A stretch of DNA of 64,000 bases from Ideonella sp. (lineage in GTDB: Bacteria; Pseudomonadota; Gammaproteobacteria; Burkholderiales; Burkholderiaceae_C). Below the pieces are notes generated by a model. That model was not told the DNA's origin and did no database searches. It saw only the letters and a program-made list of their open reading frames with translations. Shown one piece after another: positions 17,742 to 26,846 of the stretch (position 1 is the stretch's first letter; each line of letters starts with the position of its first letter). The translations under genes were made by a program, and so were the position numbers. The stretch lies in assembly GCA_015075165.1 (NCBI GenBank), contig JABTUY010000007.1, positions 1-64,000 of the forward strand, written 5' to 3'.

Positions 17742-19424
17742 ATGAGTGCCGCGCCACGGCCGCCCGCGCTGGCAAGTGCTTCGGCATCGCTGATCGTGCT
17801 GCGCGACGGCGCGCAGGGGCTCGAAGTGCTGATGCTGCGTCGTGCCGAGCGCGCCGGCGACCAGAACAGCGGCGCCGCGGTGTTCCCCGGCGGACACCTC
17901 GACGCGCGCGACGCGGCCGCGCATGGCCTGTGCAACGGCCTCGACGATGCGCTCGCCAGTGCACGCCTGGGCCTGCCCGCCGGCGGGCTCGACTACTGGG
18001 TGGCCGCGGTGCGCGAGTGTTTCGAAGAGGCTGGGCTGCTGTTTGCCGTGCAGGACAGCGGTGCGACGGCCGGCCGCTGGGCCGATCTCGATGCGCTCGG
18101 CGACGCTGCGGTCGCCGCGATGCGTCACGGCCTGCACGCCGGTGAGCTCGACTTCGCGGCGCTGTGCACGCGTCACGGCTGGTGCCTGGCGACCGACCGG
18201 CTGCCGTACTTCAGCCACTGGCTCACGCCGCCGGGGCGGCCCAAGCGCTTCGATACCCGCTTCTTCGTCGCGCTGGCGCCGCCGGCGCAACGCGCCAGCG
18301 CCGACGAGGGCGAATCCACCGAGCTGATGTGGCTGCGCCCGGCCGACGCGATCGACCCTGCGCGCGGCCTCAAGCTGATGGTGGTGACCGAAGAGACGCT
18401 GCGCACGCTGGCCGGCTTCGAGCGCGCGGCCGACGTGATGGCGTTCGCCGCCGGCGAGCGCACCGTGTCGCTGACGATGCCGCGCGTGGGCCGCGACGCC
18501 AACGGCATGCGCCCGGTGCTGCCCAACCACTGGGCCTACGCCGAAATCGCGCGGCTCGATCCGGAAGGGCGCGGCGATGTCGGCCTCGAGCTCGTGCCCG
18601 GTCGCGCGGTGCGGCTGTCGCCGCGCATCGTGCGCGTCACCGCCGACAACGGCAGCGTGATGACCGGCCCGGGCACCAACAGCTACTTCGTCGGTGCAGC
18701 CGGCGGCCCGTGCACGTTGATCGACCCGGGGCCGGACGATGCCGCGCACGTGCAGGCGCTGCTCGCCGCCGCACCCGGGCCGGTGACGCGCATCCTCGTC
18801 ACCCACACGCACAAGGATCACTCGCCCGCCGCGCAGGCGCTGCGCGACGCCACCGGCGCAATGCTGTTCGGCCGCGTGGCCGCGCACAGCGAGTGGCAGG
18901 ACAGCGCGTTCCGCCCCGATGCGGTGCTCGCGCACGGCGAGCGCATCGCGCTCGGCGACGGCTGCACGCTGCGCGTGGTGCACACGCCCGGCCATGCGTC
19001 GAACCACCTGTGCTACCTGCTCGAGCAGGAGAAGCTGCTGTTCACCGGCGACCACCTGATGCAGGGCTCGACTGTGGTGATCAACCCGCCCGACGGCGAC
19101 ATGCAGGCCTACCTGCGCTCGCTGCAGATGCTGCTCGACGAGGATCTCGAATGGCTCGCACCGGGCCACGGCTTCCTGATCGACCGGCCGCACGAGGTGG
19201 TGCGCAGGACCATCGCGCACCGCCTGCAGCGCGAGGCCAAGGTGGTGGCCGCGCTGCGTGCAACCGGCGGCGCCGCGCTCGATGCATTGCTGGCGAGTGT
19301 CTACGACGACGTGCCGCCACGCCTGCATGCGGTCGCGGCGCGCTCGCTGCACGCGCACCTGCTGAAGCTGCGGGCCGACGGCCGGGCGGTCGAATCAGCC
19401 GGGCGCTGGGCGCTGCGCGACTGA
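17742..19424 (+). CDS. Fusion of a NUDT19-like Nudix domain and a metallo-beta-lactamase-fold hydrolase
   Basis: 560 residues in two parts. Residues 1-240 form a Nudix hydrolase of the CoA-diphosphatase/NUDT19 type: the box is split, with FPGGHLDARD separated by an insert of about 30 residues from AAVRECFEEAGLLF. Residues about 280-545 form an MBL domain with the metal motif THTHKDHSPAAQ, the further ligands in HTPGHASNHLCY and FTGDHLMQG, and a LACTB2-like winged C-terminus. It starts 58 bases after the racemase gene. A combined acyl-CoA or nucleotide clean-up role is possible, but substrates are unknown. Confidence 0.88.
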   Translation: MSAAPRPPALASASASLIVLRDGAQGLEVLMLRRAERAGDQNSGAAVFPGGHLDARDAAAHGLCNGLDDALASARLGLPAGGLDYWVAAVRECFEEAGLLFAVQDSGATAGRWADLDALGDAAVAAMRHGLHAGELDFAALCTRHGWCLATDRLPYFSHWLTPPGRPKRFDTRFFVALAPPAQRASADEGESTELMWLRPADAIDPARGLKLMVVTEETLRTLAGFERAADVMAFAAGERTVSLTMPRVGRDANGMRPVLPNHWAYAEIARLDPEGRGDVGLELVPGRAVRLSPRIVRVTADNGSVMTGPGTNSYFVGAAGGPCTLIDPGPDDAAHVQALLAAAPGPVTRILVTHTHKDHSPAAQALRDATGAMLFGRVAAHSEWQDSAFRPDAVLAHGERIALGDGCTLRVVHTPGHASNHLCYLLEQEKLLFTGDHLMQGSTVVINPPDGDMQAYLRSLQMLLDEDLEWLAPGHGFLIDRPHEVVRRTIAHRLQREAKVVAALRATGGAALDALLASVYDDVPPRLHAVAARSLHAHLLKLRADGRAVESAGRWALRD

Positions 19425-19445
19425 AATAGCAGCGCCTCGCGCACC

Positions 19446-20642
19446 ATGCCCGATCACCACGCCCCGTTCATCGTCGCCGGTGGCGGCATCGGCGGCCTCG
19501 CGGCGGCGCTGGTGCTGGCGCGCGACGGTCATGCGGTGCAGGTGCTGGAGCAGGCCGACGCGTTCGGCGAGATCGGCGCCGGCATCCAGCTCGGGCCCAA
19601 CGTGTTCCGGCTGTTCACGCACCTGGGCCTGGCCGACGCGATCCGCGATGTGGCGTACTTCCCGCCGAATCTCGTGATGCGCGACGTGCGCAGCGGCGAG
19701 CTGGTGGTGCAGACGCCGGTCGGCGCCCACACGCTCGCCGCCTATGGCCAGCCGTACGGCGTGATCTACCGCGTCGACCTGCACCACGTGCTGCTCGACG
19801 CCTGCCGCGCGCAGCCGGCGATCGCGCTGCAGGTCAAGAGCAAGCTGCGCTCGTTCACGCAGGACGCCGCGGGCGTCGAGGTGCAGCTGGCCGATGGCCG
19901 CCGGCTGCGCGGTCGCGCGCTGATCGGCGCCGACGGCCTGTGGAGCCGCGTGCGCGAGCAGATCGTCGGCGACGGCAAGCCGCGCGTCTCGGGCCACATC
20001 GCGTATCGCGCGGTGCTGCCGATCGCCGACGTGCCGCCGCCGCTGTTCAGCCCCGACGTCGTGCTGTGGGGCGGCGAGAAGACGCACCTGGTGCACTACC
20101 CGCTGCGCCGCGGCGAGCTGTTCAACCTGGTCGCCGTGTTCCACAGCGATCGCTACGAAGAAGGCTGGAACACCTTCGGCGACCCCGACGAGCTGCACCA
20201 GCGCTTCGCGCAGGCGGCAGAGCCGGTGCGCGCGCTGCTGGCCAAGATCGAGACCTGGAAGATGTGGGTGCTGTGCGATCGCGAGCCGGTGGCCGACTGG
20301 TCGCGCGGCCGCGCCACGCTGCTGGGCGACGCCGCGCACCCGATGCTGCAATACCTGGCGCAGGGCGCGTGCATGGCGATCGAAGACGCGGTCACGCTCG
20401 GCGCCGCGCTGCGCGCCACGCCGCACGACGTGCCGGCCGCGTTCGCCGCCTACTGCCGCGCGCGCTACCTGCGCACCGGCCGCGTGCAGCTGACGGCGCG
20501 CTTCTACGGTGAGATCTACCACGCCAGCGGCGTGATGCGCGAGCTGCGCAACCGGCTGTTCCAGTCGGGCCGCGAGGCCGCCGGCTTCATCGGCACGCAC
20601 TGGCTGTACGAAGGCATCGATCCCGACCGTGCGCTCGGCTGA
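19446..20642 (+). CDS. 3-hydroxybenzoate 6-hydroxylase (FAD monooxygenase)
   Basis: Converts 3-hydroxybenzoate, NADH and O2 to gentisate. 398 residues, matching the enzyme's usual 400. FAD-binding signatures are VAGGGIGGLAAALVLARDGH (about 10-29), the DG motif RALIGADGLWSRVR (about 157-170) and the GD motif ATLLGDAAHPMLQYLAQG (about 295-312). The segment ALIGADG to YRAVLPI matches the 3HB6H/salicylate hydroxylase branch; salicylate hydroxylase is the alternative, but gentisate dioxygenase directly downstream favours 3HB6H. A 26-base gap separates the two. Confidence 0.88.
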   Translation: MPDHHAPFIVAGGGIGGLAAALVLARDGHAVQVLEQADAFGEIGAGIQLGPNVFRLFTHLGLADAIRDVAYFPPNLVMRDVRSGELVVQTPVGAHTLAAYGQPYGVIYRVDLHHVLLDACRAQPAIALQVKSKLRSFTQDAAGVEVQLADGRRLRGRALIGADGLWSRVREQIVGDGKPRVSGHIAYRAVLPIADVPPPLFSPDVVLWGGEKTHLVHYPLRRGELFNLVAVFHSDRYEEGWNTFGDPDELHQRFAQAAEPVRALLAKIETWKMWVLCDREPVADWSRGRATLLGDAAHPMLQYLAQGACMAIEDAVTLGAALRATPHDVPAAFAAYCRARYLRTGRVQLTARFYGEIYHASGVMRELRNRLFQSGREAAGFIGTHWLYEGIDPDRALG

Positions 20643-20668
20643 CCACCGCGCGCGAAAGGAGCCCTGCA

Positions 20669-21739
20669 ATGTCCGCCCGCCCAGACCCCAGCGCCGCCAC
20701 ATGCCGCGAGCGGCAGGCGTACTACGCCGCGATCCGCCCGCTGCACCTGAGCCCGCTGTGGGAGCAGTTGCACGCGCTGGTGCCGCCGCAGCCGCGCTCG
20801 CTGTGCGTGGCGGCGCACTGGCGTTACGAGGCGGTGCGGCCGCACCTGATGCGCGCCGGCGAGATCATCAGCGCCGCCGAGGCGGTGCGCCGCGTGCTGG
20901 TGCTCGAGAACCCCGGTCTGCCCGGCCTGGCGAGCATCACGCAATCGCTGTACGCGGGGCTGCAACTCATCCTGCCCGGCGAGGTGGCGCCGGCGCACCG
21001 CCACACGCAGTCGGCGCTGCGCTTTGTCGTCGAAGGCAGCGGCGCCTACACCGCGGTGAACGGCGAGCGCACGACGATGCAGCCGGGCGACTTCATCATC
21101 ACGCCGAGCTGGACCTGGCACGATCACGGCAGCGATGCCGATGGCCCGGTGGTGTGGCTCGACGGGCTCGACATCCCGCTGGTGCGCTTCTTCGACGCCG
21201 GCTTCGCGCAGAACGCCGCCAGCGACCAGCAGCCGATCACGCGGCCCGAAGGCCACAGCCTCGCGCGCTACGGCGCCAACATGGCGCCGCTGCGCGAGGC
21301 CTCGCCGCACGGCGCCACGTCGCCGATCTTCTGCTACCCGTACGCACGCTCGCGCGAGGCGCTGGCGCGCCTGCAGCGCGACGCTGCGGTCGATGCGTGG
21401 GATGGCGTCAAGCTGCGCTACGTGAACCCGCTGACCGGCGGCGCACCGATGCCGACGATGGCCACGTTCATGCAGCTGCTACCGGCCGGCTTCGACGGCA
21501 AACCCTGGCGCCAGACCGACGGCGCGATGTACAGCGTGGTCGAGGGCCACGGCGTGGCGACGGTCGGCGACGACGAAGCGGCGCAGCGGTTCGAGTTCGC
21601 GCCGCGCGATCAGTTCGTCGTGCCGTCGTGGCAGCGTGTGCGCTTGCAGGCACGCGACGACTGCGTGCTGTTCAGCTTCAGCGACCGGCCGCTGCAACAG
21701 GCGGCGGCGCTGTGGCGCGAGGAGCGGATGGGGAGCTGA
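20669..21739 (+). CDS. Gentisate 1,2-dioxygenase
   Basis: Fe(II) bicupin that opens gentisate to maleylpyruvate. 356 residues. The iron-binding cupin motif is visible as VAPAHRHTQSALRFVVEGSG (about 106-125), with the later ligand in TPSWTWHDHGS (about 148-158). The second cupin (MYSVVEGHGVATVG) is retained. GAAAGGAG just upstream is a good ribosome binding site. The partner genes for maleylpyruvate isomerase and fumarylpyruvate hydrolase, often next to it, are absent here; a palindromic repeat element follows instead. Confidence 0.93.
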   Translation: MSARPDPSAATCRERQAYYAAIRPLHLSPLWEQLHALVPPQPRSLCVAAHWRYEAVRPHLMRAGEIISAAEAVRRVLVLENPGLPGLASITQSLYAGLQLILPGEVAPAHRHTQSALRFVVEGSGAYTAVNGERTTMQPGDFIITPSWTWHDHGSDADGPVVWLDGLDIPLVRFFDAGFAQNAASDQQPITRPEGHSLARYGANMAPLREASPHGATSPIFCYPYARSREALARLQRDAAVDAWDGVKLRYVNPLTGGAPMPTMATFMQLLPAGFDGKPWRQTDGAMYSVVEGHGVATVGDDEAAQRFEFAPRDQFVVPSWQRVRLQARDDCVLFSFSDRPLQQAAALWREERMGS

Positions 21740-21840
21740 AGGCTCGCGGCTGCTGCGGCCACTTCCCTGATTGGGCAAGTGCGTGCCACTTCCAGCAAGA
21801 GCCGCGTTTCCTGCGCAGACCGTGTCGGCAGGGCGCTGCC

Positions 21841-22191
21841 GGTGCCCGTGTTCTCCGGCCCACGCTCGCGGGCGACCGCTCGCTGCCTGCGCCATTCGGT
21901 CTCATCAACACCGACCAGGCCTGCAACCGACCAGGACACCGCGAATGGGGCCTGCGCCCACGGACACCGACACCACCCTGCGGCACCGCTCTGGCAGCCG
22001 AAGACACGCGCGCACGCCGCGTGGTGTTCACCGTGCATGTCGCGGTGATGGATCGGGCAGGTGGTTCGGGCATGCGGGCGCAGGCCCCATTCGCGGTGTC
22101 CTGGCTCGGGGCCAGCCAGGCTCGTGTTGATGAGGTGACGGCAGCACGAACCGGTGGTGGCCCGCGAGCGTGGGCCGGAGAACGCGTGCCC
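21841..22191. repeat. Large imperfect palindromic element (about 350 bp) between gentisate dioxygenase and putA
   Basis: Two arms of about 112 bases, 21847-21959 and 22076-22186, are reverse complements. The inner 29 bases match perfectly (21931-21959 with 22076-22104) and the outer 26 bases match with one mismatch (21847-21872 with 22161-22186); the middle is about 60-70% identical. Weaker complementarity continues into the 116-base centre and outside the arms. The open frames inside are arm shadows. The full gap 21740-22313 contains no gene I can support. The element could be a MITE-like non-autonomous mobile element, or the transcript could form a very long hairpin. Confidence 0.8.
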
Positions 22192-22313
22192 GGGCCGCCT
22201 GCCCCGCACCGGTCGTCGCAGGCGAGGGCCCTGGCCGCAACGCTCGTGATGGTCATCGCAAGCGAGCAACCCAGTCACACACCCCACGCGCACTCGCCAG
22301 CGAACGCTGAACC

Positions 22314-25298
22314 TCAGTCACCCCCCGCCAGCAGCGATGCATTGCCGCCCGCGGCCGCGGTGTTGATCGTCAGCGTCTGCTCGGCGCAGAAGCGGTACAG
22401 GTAGTGCGGCCCGCCGGCCTTGGGGCCGGTGCCCGAGAGGCCTTCGCCGCCGAACGGCTGCACGCCGACCACCGCGCCGATCATGTTGCGGTTGACGTAG
22501 ACGTTGCCGATCGCCGCCGCATCGGCGATGCGCAGCGCGCGGCTGTCGATGCGCGTCTGAATGCCCAGCGTCAGGCCGTAGCCGAGCGCGTTGATGCGCG
22601 CCACCAGTGCGTCGAGGTTGCCGCCCCAGCGCACCACGTGCAGCACGGGACCGAACACCTCCTCGCGCAGCGACTCGACGGCGTCGATCTCGAACGCCGC
22701 CGGCGCGATGTGGCTGGCGCGCCAGCGGTCGTCGAGGGCGGTCTGCGCCAGCGGCCGCGCCTCGCGCTCAAGCCGCAGCACGTGGCGCGTGAGGTTCGCG
22801 TGCGCCTCGGCGTCGATCACCGGGCCGACGTCGGTGGACAGATCTTCCGGCGCACCGATGCGCAGCTCGTGCATCGCGCCGGCCAGCATCTCGAGCAGCA
22901 GCGTGGCGATGCTCTCGTGCACGCACAGCAGGCGCAGCGCCGAGCAGCGCTGGCCGGCCGAGCGGAACGCGCTTTGCACCACCGCGTCGACCACCTGCTC
23001 GGGCAGCGCGGTGGAGTCGACGATCATCGCGTTGAGCCCGCCGGTCTCGGCGATCAGCGGCTGAATCGGCCCGTCGGACGCCGCCAGCGTGCGCTGAATG
23101 ATCTTGGCCACCTGGGTCGAGCCGGTGAAGCACACGCCGGCGCACGCCGCGTGCGCGACCAGCGCGGCGCCCACTGTCTCGCCGGCGCCGTGCAGCAGCG
23201 CCAGCGCGTCGCGCGGCACCCCGGCCTCGTGCAGCAGCTCGACGAACGCCTGTGCGACGCCTGGCGTCTGCTCGGCCGGCTTGGCCGCCACGGCGTTGCC
23301 CGCCACCAGCGCCGCCACCACCTGGCCGGCGAAGATCGCGAGCGGAAAGTTCCACGGCGAGATGCAGACGAACACGCCGCGGCCGTGCAGCCGCAGCTCG
23401 TTGCGCTCGCCGGTCGGCCCGGGCAGCACGATCGGCGCCAGCCGCGTGCGCGCCTCGAGCGCGTAGTAGCGGCAGAAGTCGATCGCCTCGCGCACCTCGG
23501 ACACCGCGTCGCCCCAGGTCTTGCGGCCCTCTCGCACCAGCAGCGCGCAGAACTGCGGCAGCCGCGCTTCGAGCCGCTCGGCCGCGGCTTCGAGCGTTGC
23601 GGCGCGCTCGGCCACCGGCCGCGCGTTCCACGCCGGCCAGCCGGCGCGCAGGCGCTGCATCGCCGCCGCCACGTCGGCCGCGCCGGCCTCCGGCACCGCG
23701 GGCACCGCGGCGTGCTGCCACGCGGCCAGCAGCGGCTCGCGCTGCGCGATGCACGCCAGGTCGACGCCGTGCGGGTTGGCGCGCGCCGGGCCGTACAGCG
23801 CGCGCGGCAGCGGCTGGCCGCTGACCGCCAGCGCCTGCAGCGGCGAGCGCAGCAGCTCGTCGACCGGCACCGTGGCGTCGCTGAGCTGGTGCACGAACGA
23901 CGAGTTGGCGCCGTTCTCGAGCAGGCGGCGCACCAGGTAGGCGAGCAGGTCGCGGTGCTCGCCCACCGGCGCGTAGATGCGCAGGCCGAGGTCGGGCTGC
24001 GTGGCCAGCACCTCGCGGTACACGCCCTCGCCCATGCCGTGCAGCCGCTGCAGCTCGAACGCGGCGCCGTGCGCGCGCGCCATCTGCACGATGGCGGCGA
24101 TCGTGCCGGCGTTGTGCGTGGCGAACTGCGGCAGGATCACCTCGTGCTGCGCGATCAGCGCGCGCGCGCCGGCGAGGTAGGCAATGTCGGTGTGCTGCTT
24201 GTGCGTGAACACCGGGTAGCCGTCGAGGCCGCCCTCCTGCGCCCGCTTGATCTCGCCGTCCCAGTAGGCGCCCTTGACCAGCCGCACCATGAAGCGCAGC
24301 TGCCGCGCACGCGCGATGCGCGCGACTTCGTCGATCACCTCGAGCACGCGCGTCTGGTACGCCTGCACCGCCAGCCCGAAGCCGCTCCAGCGCGGCGCGT
24401 GCTGCTGCACGTGCGCGGCCAGCGCGTCGAACACGTCGAGCGACAGCTCGAGGCGGTCGCTCTCCTCGGCGTCGATCGTCAGGTTGATGTCGGCCGTCGC
24501 GGCGATGCCGATCAGCGCTTGCACGCGCGGCACCAGCTCGCGCAGCACGCGTTCGCGCTGTGCGTCCTCGTAGCGCGGGTGCAGCGCCGACAGCTTGATC
24601 GAGATGCCGTCGCGCTGCGACGGGCCCGCGGCACGGCGTCCGGCCTCCTGCGTCGCGATGCTGCGAATCGCGGTTTCGTACGCGGCGAGGTAGCGCAGCG
24701 CGTCGCGCTCGGTGCGCGCGCCCTCGCCGAGCATGTCGAACGAGAAGCGCAAGCCGGCCTGGGCCTCACGCTGCCCGGCCGCTTCGCGCAGCGCCTCGTC
24801 GATGTTGCGCCCGAGCACGAACTGCCGCCCCAGCAGCTGGATCGCGCGCACGGTGGCGGCCACCACGGTGCGCGAACCCAGCCGTTCGAGCAGGCCGGGC
24901 GGCTCGCCGACGTCGGGCAGCCAGCGCTTGGCCAGCCCGATCGCGCTCGACGACAGCGTGGCCAGCAGGCGGTGCGGCGAGGCGCCGTCGCCATCGCCGG
25001 CGAAATCGGCGCGGCCGAGCTGGTCGGCGGTGAGCGCGATCGCGGTCTCGGCGTCGGGCACGCGCAGCAGCGCTTCGGCCAGGCGCATCAGCGCGAGGCC
25101 TTCGGCGCTGCTGATGGGGTATTCGCGCAGCAGCGATTCCAGCGCCCAGAACGGCGCCGGCTGCGCGCGCACCGCGTCGACCCACGGCGTGGCCGCGGTG
25201 ATCACGGCCGGCCAGTCGAGCCGGCCGCGCAGCGCCGCGAGCATCGCCCCGACGATCGGGGTTTCGTCGCGGTACGGGAACGGCAGGCGCGCTTTCAT
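22314..25298 (-). CDS. putA: Bifunctional proline dehydrogenase / L-glutamate gamma-semialdehyde dehydrogenase PutA
   Basis: Oxidises proline to glutamate in two steps with substrate channelling. 994 residues, the short class of PutA without the N-terminal ribbon-helix-helix DNA-binding domain, so it is not expected to repress its own gene. The FAD PRODH barrel (about 100-450) shows ISIKLSALHPRYEDAQRE, TIDAEESDRLELSLDVF and RLVKGAYWDGEIKRAQ. The dehydrogenase part (about 520-980) shows CISPWNFPLAIFAGQ, FTGSTQVAKII and the catalytic cysteine in SAGQRCSALRLL. The C-terminus ends GPHYLYRFCAEQTLTINTAAAGGNASLLA as in the class. Upstream on this strand is the amidase operon, 94 bases away. Confidence 0.98.
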   Translation of the reverse strand: MKARLPFPYRDETPIVGAMLAALRGRLDWPAVITAATPWVDAVRAQPAPFWALESLLREYPISSAEGLALMRLAEALLRVPDAETAIALTADQLGRADFAGDGDGASPHRLLATLSSSAIGLAKRWLPDVGEPPGLLERLGSRTVVAATVRAIQLLGRQFVLGRNIDEALREAAGQREAQAGLRFSFDMLGEGARTERDALRYLAAYETAIRSIATQEAGRRAAGPSQRDGISIKLSALHPRYEDAQRERVLRELVPRVQALIGIAATADINLTIDAEESDRLELSLDVFDALAAHVQQHAPRWSGFGLAVQAYQTRVLEVIDEVARIARARQLRFMVRLVKGAYWDGEIKRAQEGGLDGYPVFTHKQHTDIAYLAGARALIAQHEVILPQFATHNAGTIAAIVQMARAHGAAFELQRLHGMGEGVYREVLATQPDLGLRIYAPVGEHRDLLAYLVRRLLENGANSSFVHQLSDATVPVDELLRSPLQALAVSGQPLPRALYGPARANPHGVDLACIAQREPLLAAWQHAAVPAVPEAGAADVAAAMQRLRAGWPAWNARPVAERAATLEAAAERLEARLPQFCALLVREGRKTWGDAVSEVREAIDFCRYYALEARTRLAPIVLPGPTGERNELRLHGRGVFVCISPWNFPLAIFAGQVVAALVAGNAVAAKPAEQTPGVAQAFVELLHEAGVPRDALALLHGAGETVGAALVAHAACAGVCFTGSTQVAKIIQRTLAASDGPIQPLIAETGGLNAMIVDSTALPEQVVDAVVQSAFRSAGQRCSALRLLCVHESIATLLLEMLAGAMHELRIGAPEDLSTDVGPVIDAEAHANLTRHVLRLEREARPLAQTALDDRWRASHIAPAAFEIDAVESLREEVFGPVLHVVRWGGNLDALVARINALGYGLTLGIQTRIDSRALRIADAAAIGNVYVNRNMIGAVVGVQPFGGEGLSGTGPKAGGPHYLYRFCAEQTLTINTAAAGGNASLLAGGD

Positions 25299-25391
25299 GG
25301 GCGGGTCGTGCGGTGGCGAAGCTGCGATGCGCGGATTGTGCGGGCGTGGCTCGCAGCAGCCCGTCAGGCCGCACAGAGCGATCGTGGGGGG

Positions 25392-26846
25392 CTACGCCGG
25401 GCGGCGCCGCAGCAGGTCGGCCACCAGCGCCTCATAGCCTGCGGCGAGCGCGAGCACAGCGGCATCGCCTTGCGGGCGGCCGATCAGCTGCAGGCCCATC
25501 GGCAGTCGGCCCGCGGCGTCGAAGCCGGCCGGCACGCTGATCGCCGGCAACCCGGCGAAGGTGGCGTACAGCGTGGTCTCCATCCAGCGGTGGTAGGTGT
25601 CCATCGTGCGCCCGGCGATCGTGCGCGGCCAGTGCTCGGCGATCGGGAACGGCCACACCTGCGCCGCCGGCAGCGCGAGCGCGTCGTAGCGCTCCAGCAG
25701 GCCGAGCATCTGCTGCAGGAAGCGCGTGCGCAGCTCGCTTGCGCGCAGCAGTTCGGTCGCGCCGAGTGACTGCGCCTGGTCGTGCTCCCACAGCGCCTCG
25801 GGCTTCACCTGCCCGCGCGTGGCGCCGGGCAGCGCCAGCGTGGCGGCGACGCGCGGCGCCACGAGCGCCTTGCGCCAGACCAGCCAGGCCTGCCAGACGC
25901 GGTCGAGGTCGATGCCCAGACCGGCCAGCGGCTCGACGATCGCGCCGGCGCCCGCCATCACCCGCAGCGCCTGCTCGCACACCGCGGCGATGCCCGGCTC
26001 GAGCGCCAGGTGGCCAGCGAGGTCACCGAGCCAGGCGATGCGCCGGCCGCGCAGCGGCACCTCGGCCGGCGGCGTGAAATCGACCGGCCCCTCGGCGATC
26101 GACAGCGGCGCGCGCGGGTCGTGGCCGGCCTGCACCGACAGCAGCGCGGCGAGGTCGCGCACCGTGCGCGCCATCGGCCCTTCGGTGCCGAGCTGCGTCA
26201 GCCACACGTCGGTGGCGGGCCACATCGGCACGCGGCCCTGGCTCGGCCGCAGGCCGAACACGTGGTTCCACGCCGCCGGGTTGCGCAGGCTGCCCATGAA
26301 GTCGGAGCCGTCGGCCAGCGGCAGCAGGCGCTGCGCCAGGCACACCGCGGCGCCGCCGCTCGAGCCGCCGGCGCTGACACGCGTGTCCCACGCGTTGCCG
26401 GTGGCGCCGAACAGGTTGTTGTAGGTGTGCGAGCCGAGCCCGAACTCCGGCATGTTGGTCTTGCCGATCACGATGCAGCCGGCGGCCTTCATGCGCTGCA
26501 CCATCAGGCCGTCGCTGCGGGCGACGTTGTCCTTCATCAGCACGCTGCCGAACGTGGTGGCGAAGCCGCTGGCCGCGGCCGCGTCCTTGATCGCCTGCGG
26601 CATGCCGTGCAGGAAGCCGCGGCTGGCGCCGCGCGCGAGCTCGGCGTCGCGCTCGGCGGCCTGCGCCAGCAGCACGTCGTCGCTCGCCAGGTTGACGATC
26701 GCGTTGAAGCGCGGGTTGACGCGGTGGATGCGCGCGAGGCAGGCTCGCATCACCTCGACGCACGAGACCTCGCGGGCATGGATCGCGCGCGACAGCGCGT
26801 GAGCATCCAGATCGGTGATCGGATCGGTGTTCGGATCGTGGTTCAT
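25392..26846 (-). CDS. Amidase signature enzyme (third amidase of the operon)
   Basis: 484-residue Ser-cisSer-Lys amidase. The lysine lies in MPQAIKDAAAASG (about 84), the glycine/serine loop is SAGGSSGGAAVCLAQ and the nucleophile region is GSDFMGSLRNPAAW, followed by VFGLRPSQGRVP. The catalytic set is intact. Substrate cannot be predicted; the family hydrolyses amides, acyl-amino acids, nitrile-derived amides or aryl amides. ATG 26846 overlaps the stop of the preceding amidase gene by four bases (ATGA), which shows translational coupling. There are no GatB/GatC partners, so it is not the tRNA amidotransferase. Confidence 0.92.
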   Translation of the reverse strand: MNHDPNTDPITDLDAHALSRAIHAREVSCVEVMRACLARIHRVNPRFNAIVNLASDDVLLAQAAERDAELARGASRGFLHGMPQAIKDAAAASGFATTFGSVLMKDNVARSDGLMVQRMKAAGCIVIGKTNMPEFGLGSHTYNNLFGATGNAWDTRVSAGGSSGGAAVCLAQRLLPLADGSDFMGSLRNPAAWNHVFGLRPSQGRVPMWPATDVWLTQLGTEGPMARTVRDLAALLSVQAGHDPRAPLSIAEGPVDFTPPAEVPLRGRRIAWLGDLAGHLALEPGIAAVCEQALRVMAGAGAIVEPLAGLGIDLDRVWQAWLVWRKALVAPRVAATLALPGATRGQVKPEALWEHDQAQSLGATELLRASELRTRFLQQMLGLLERYDALALPAAQVWPFPIAEHWPRTIAGRTMDTYHRWMETTLYATFAGLPAISVPAGFDAAGRLPMGLQLIGRPQGDAAVLALAAGYEALVADLLRRRPA

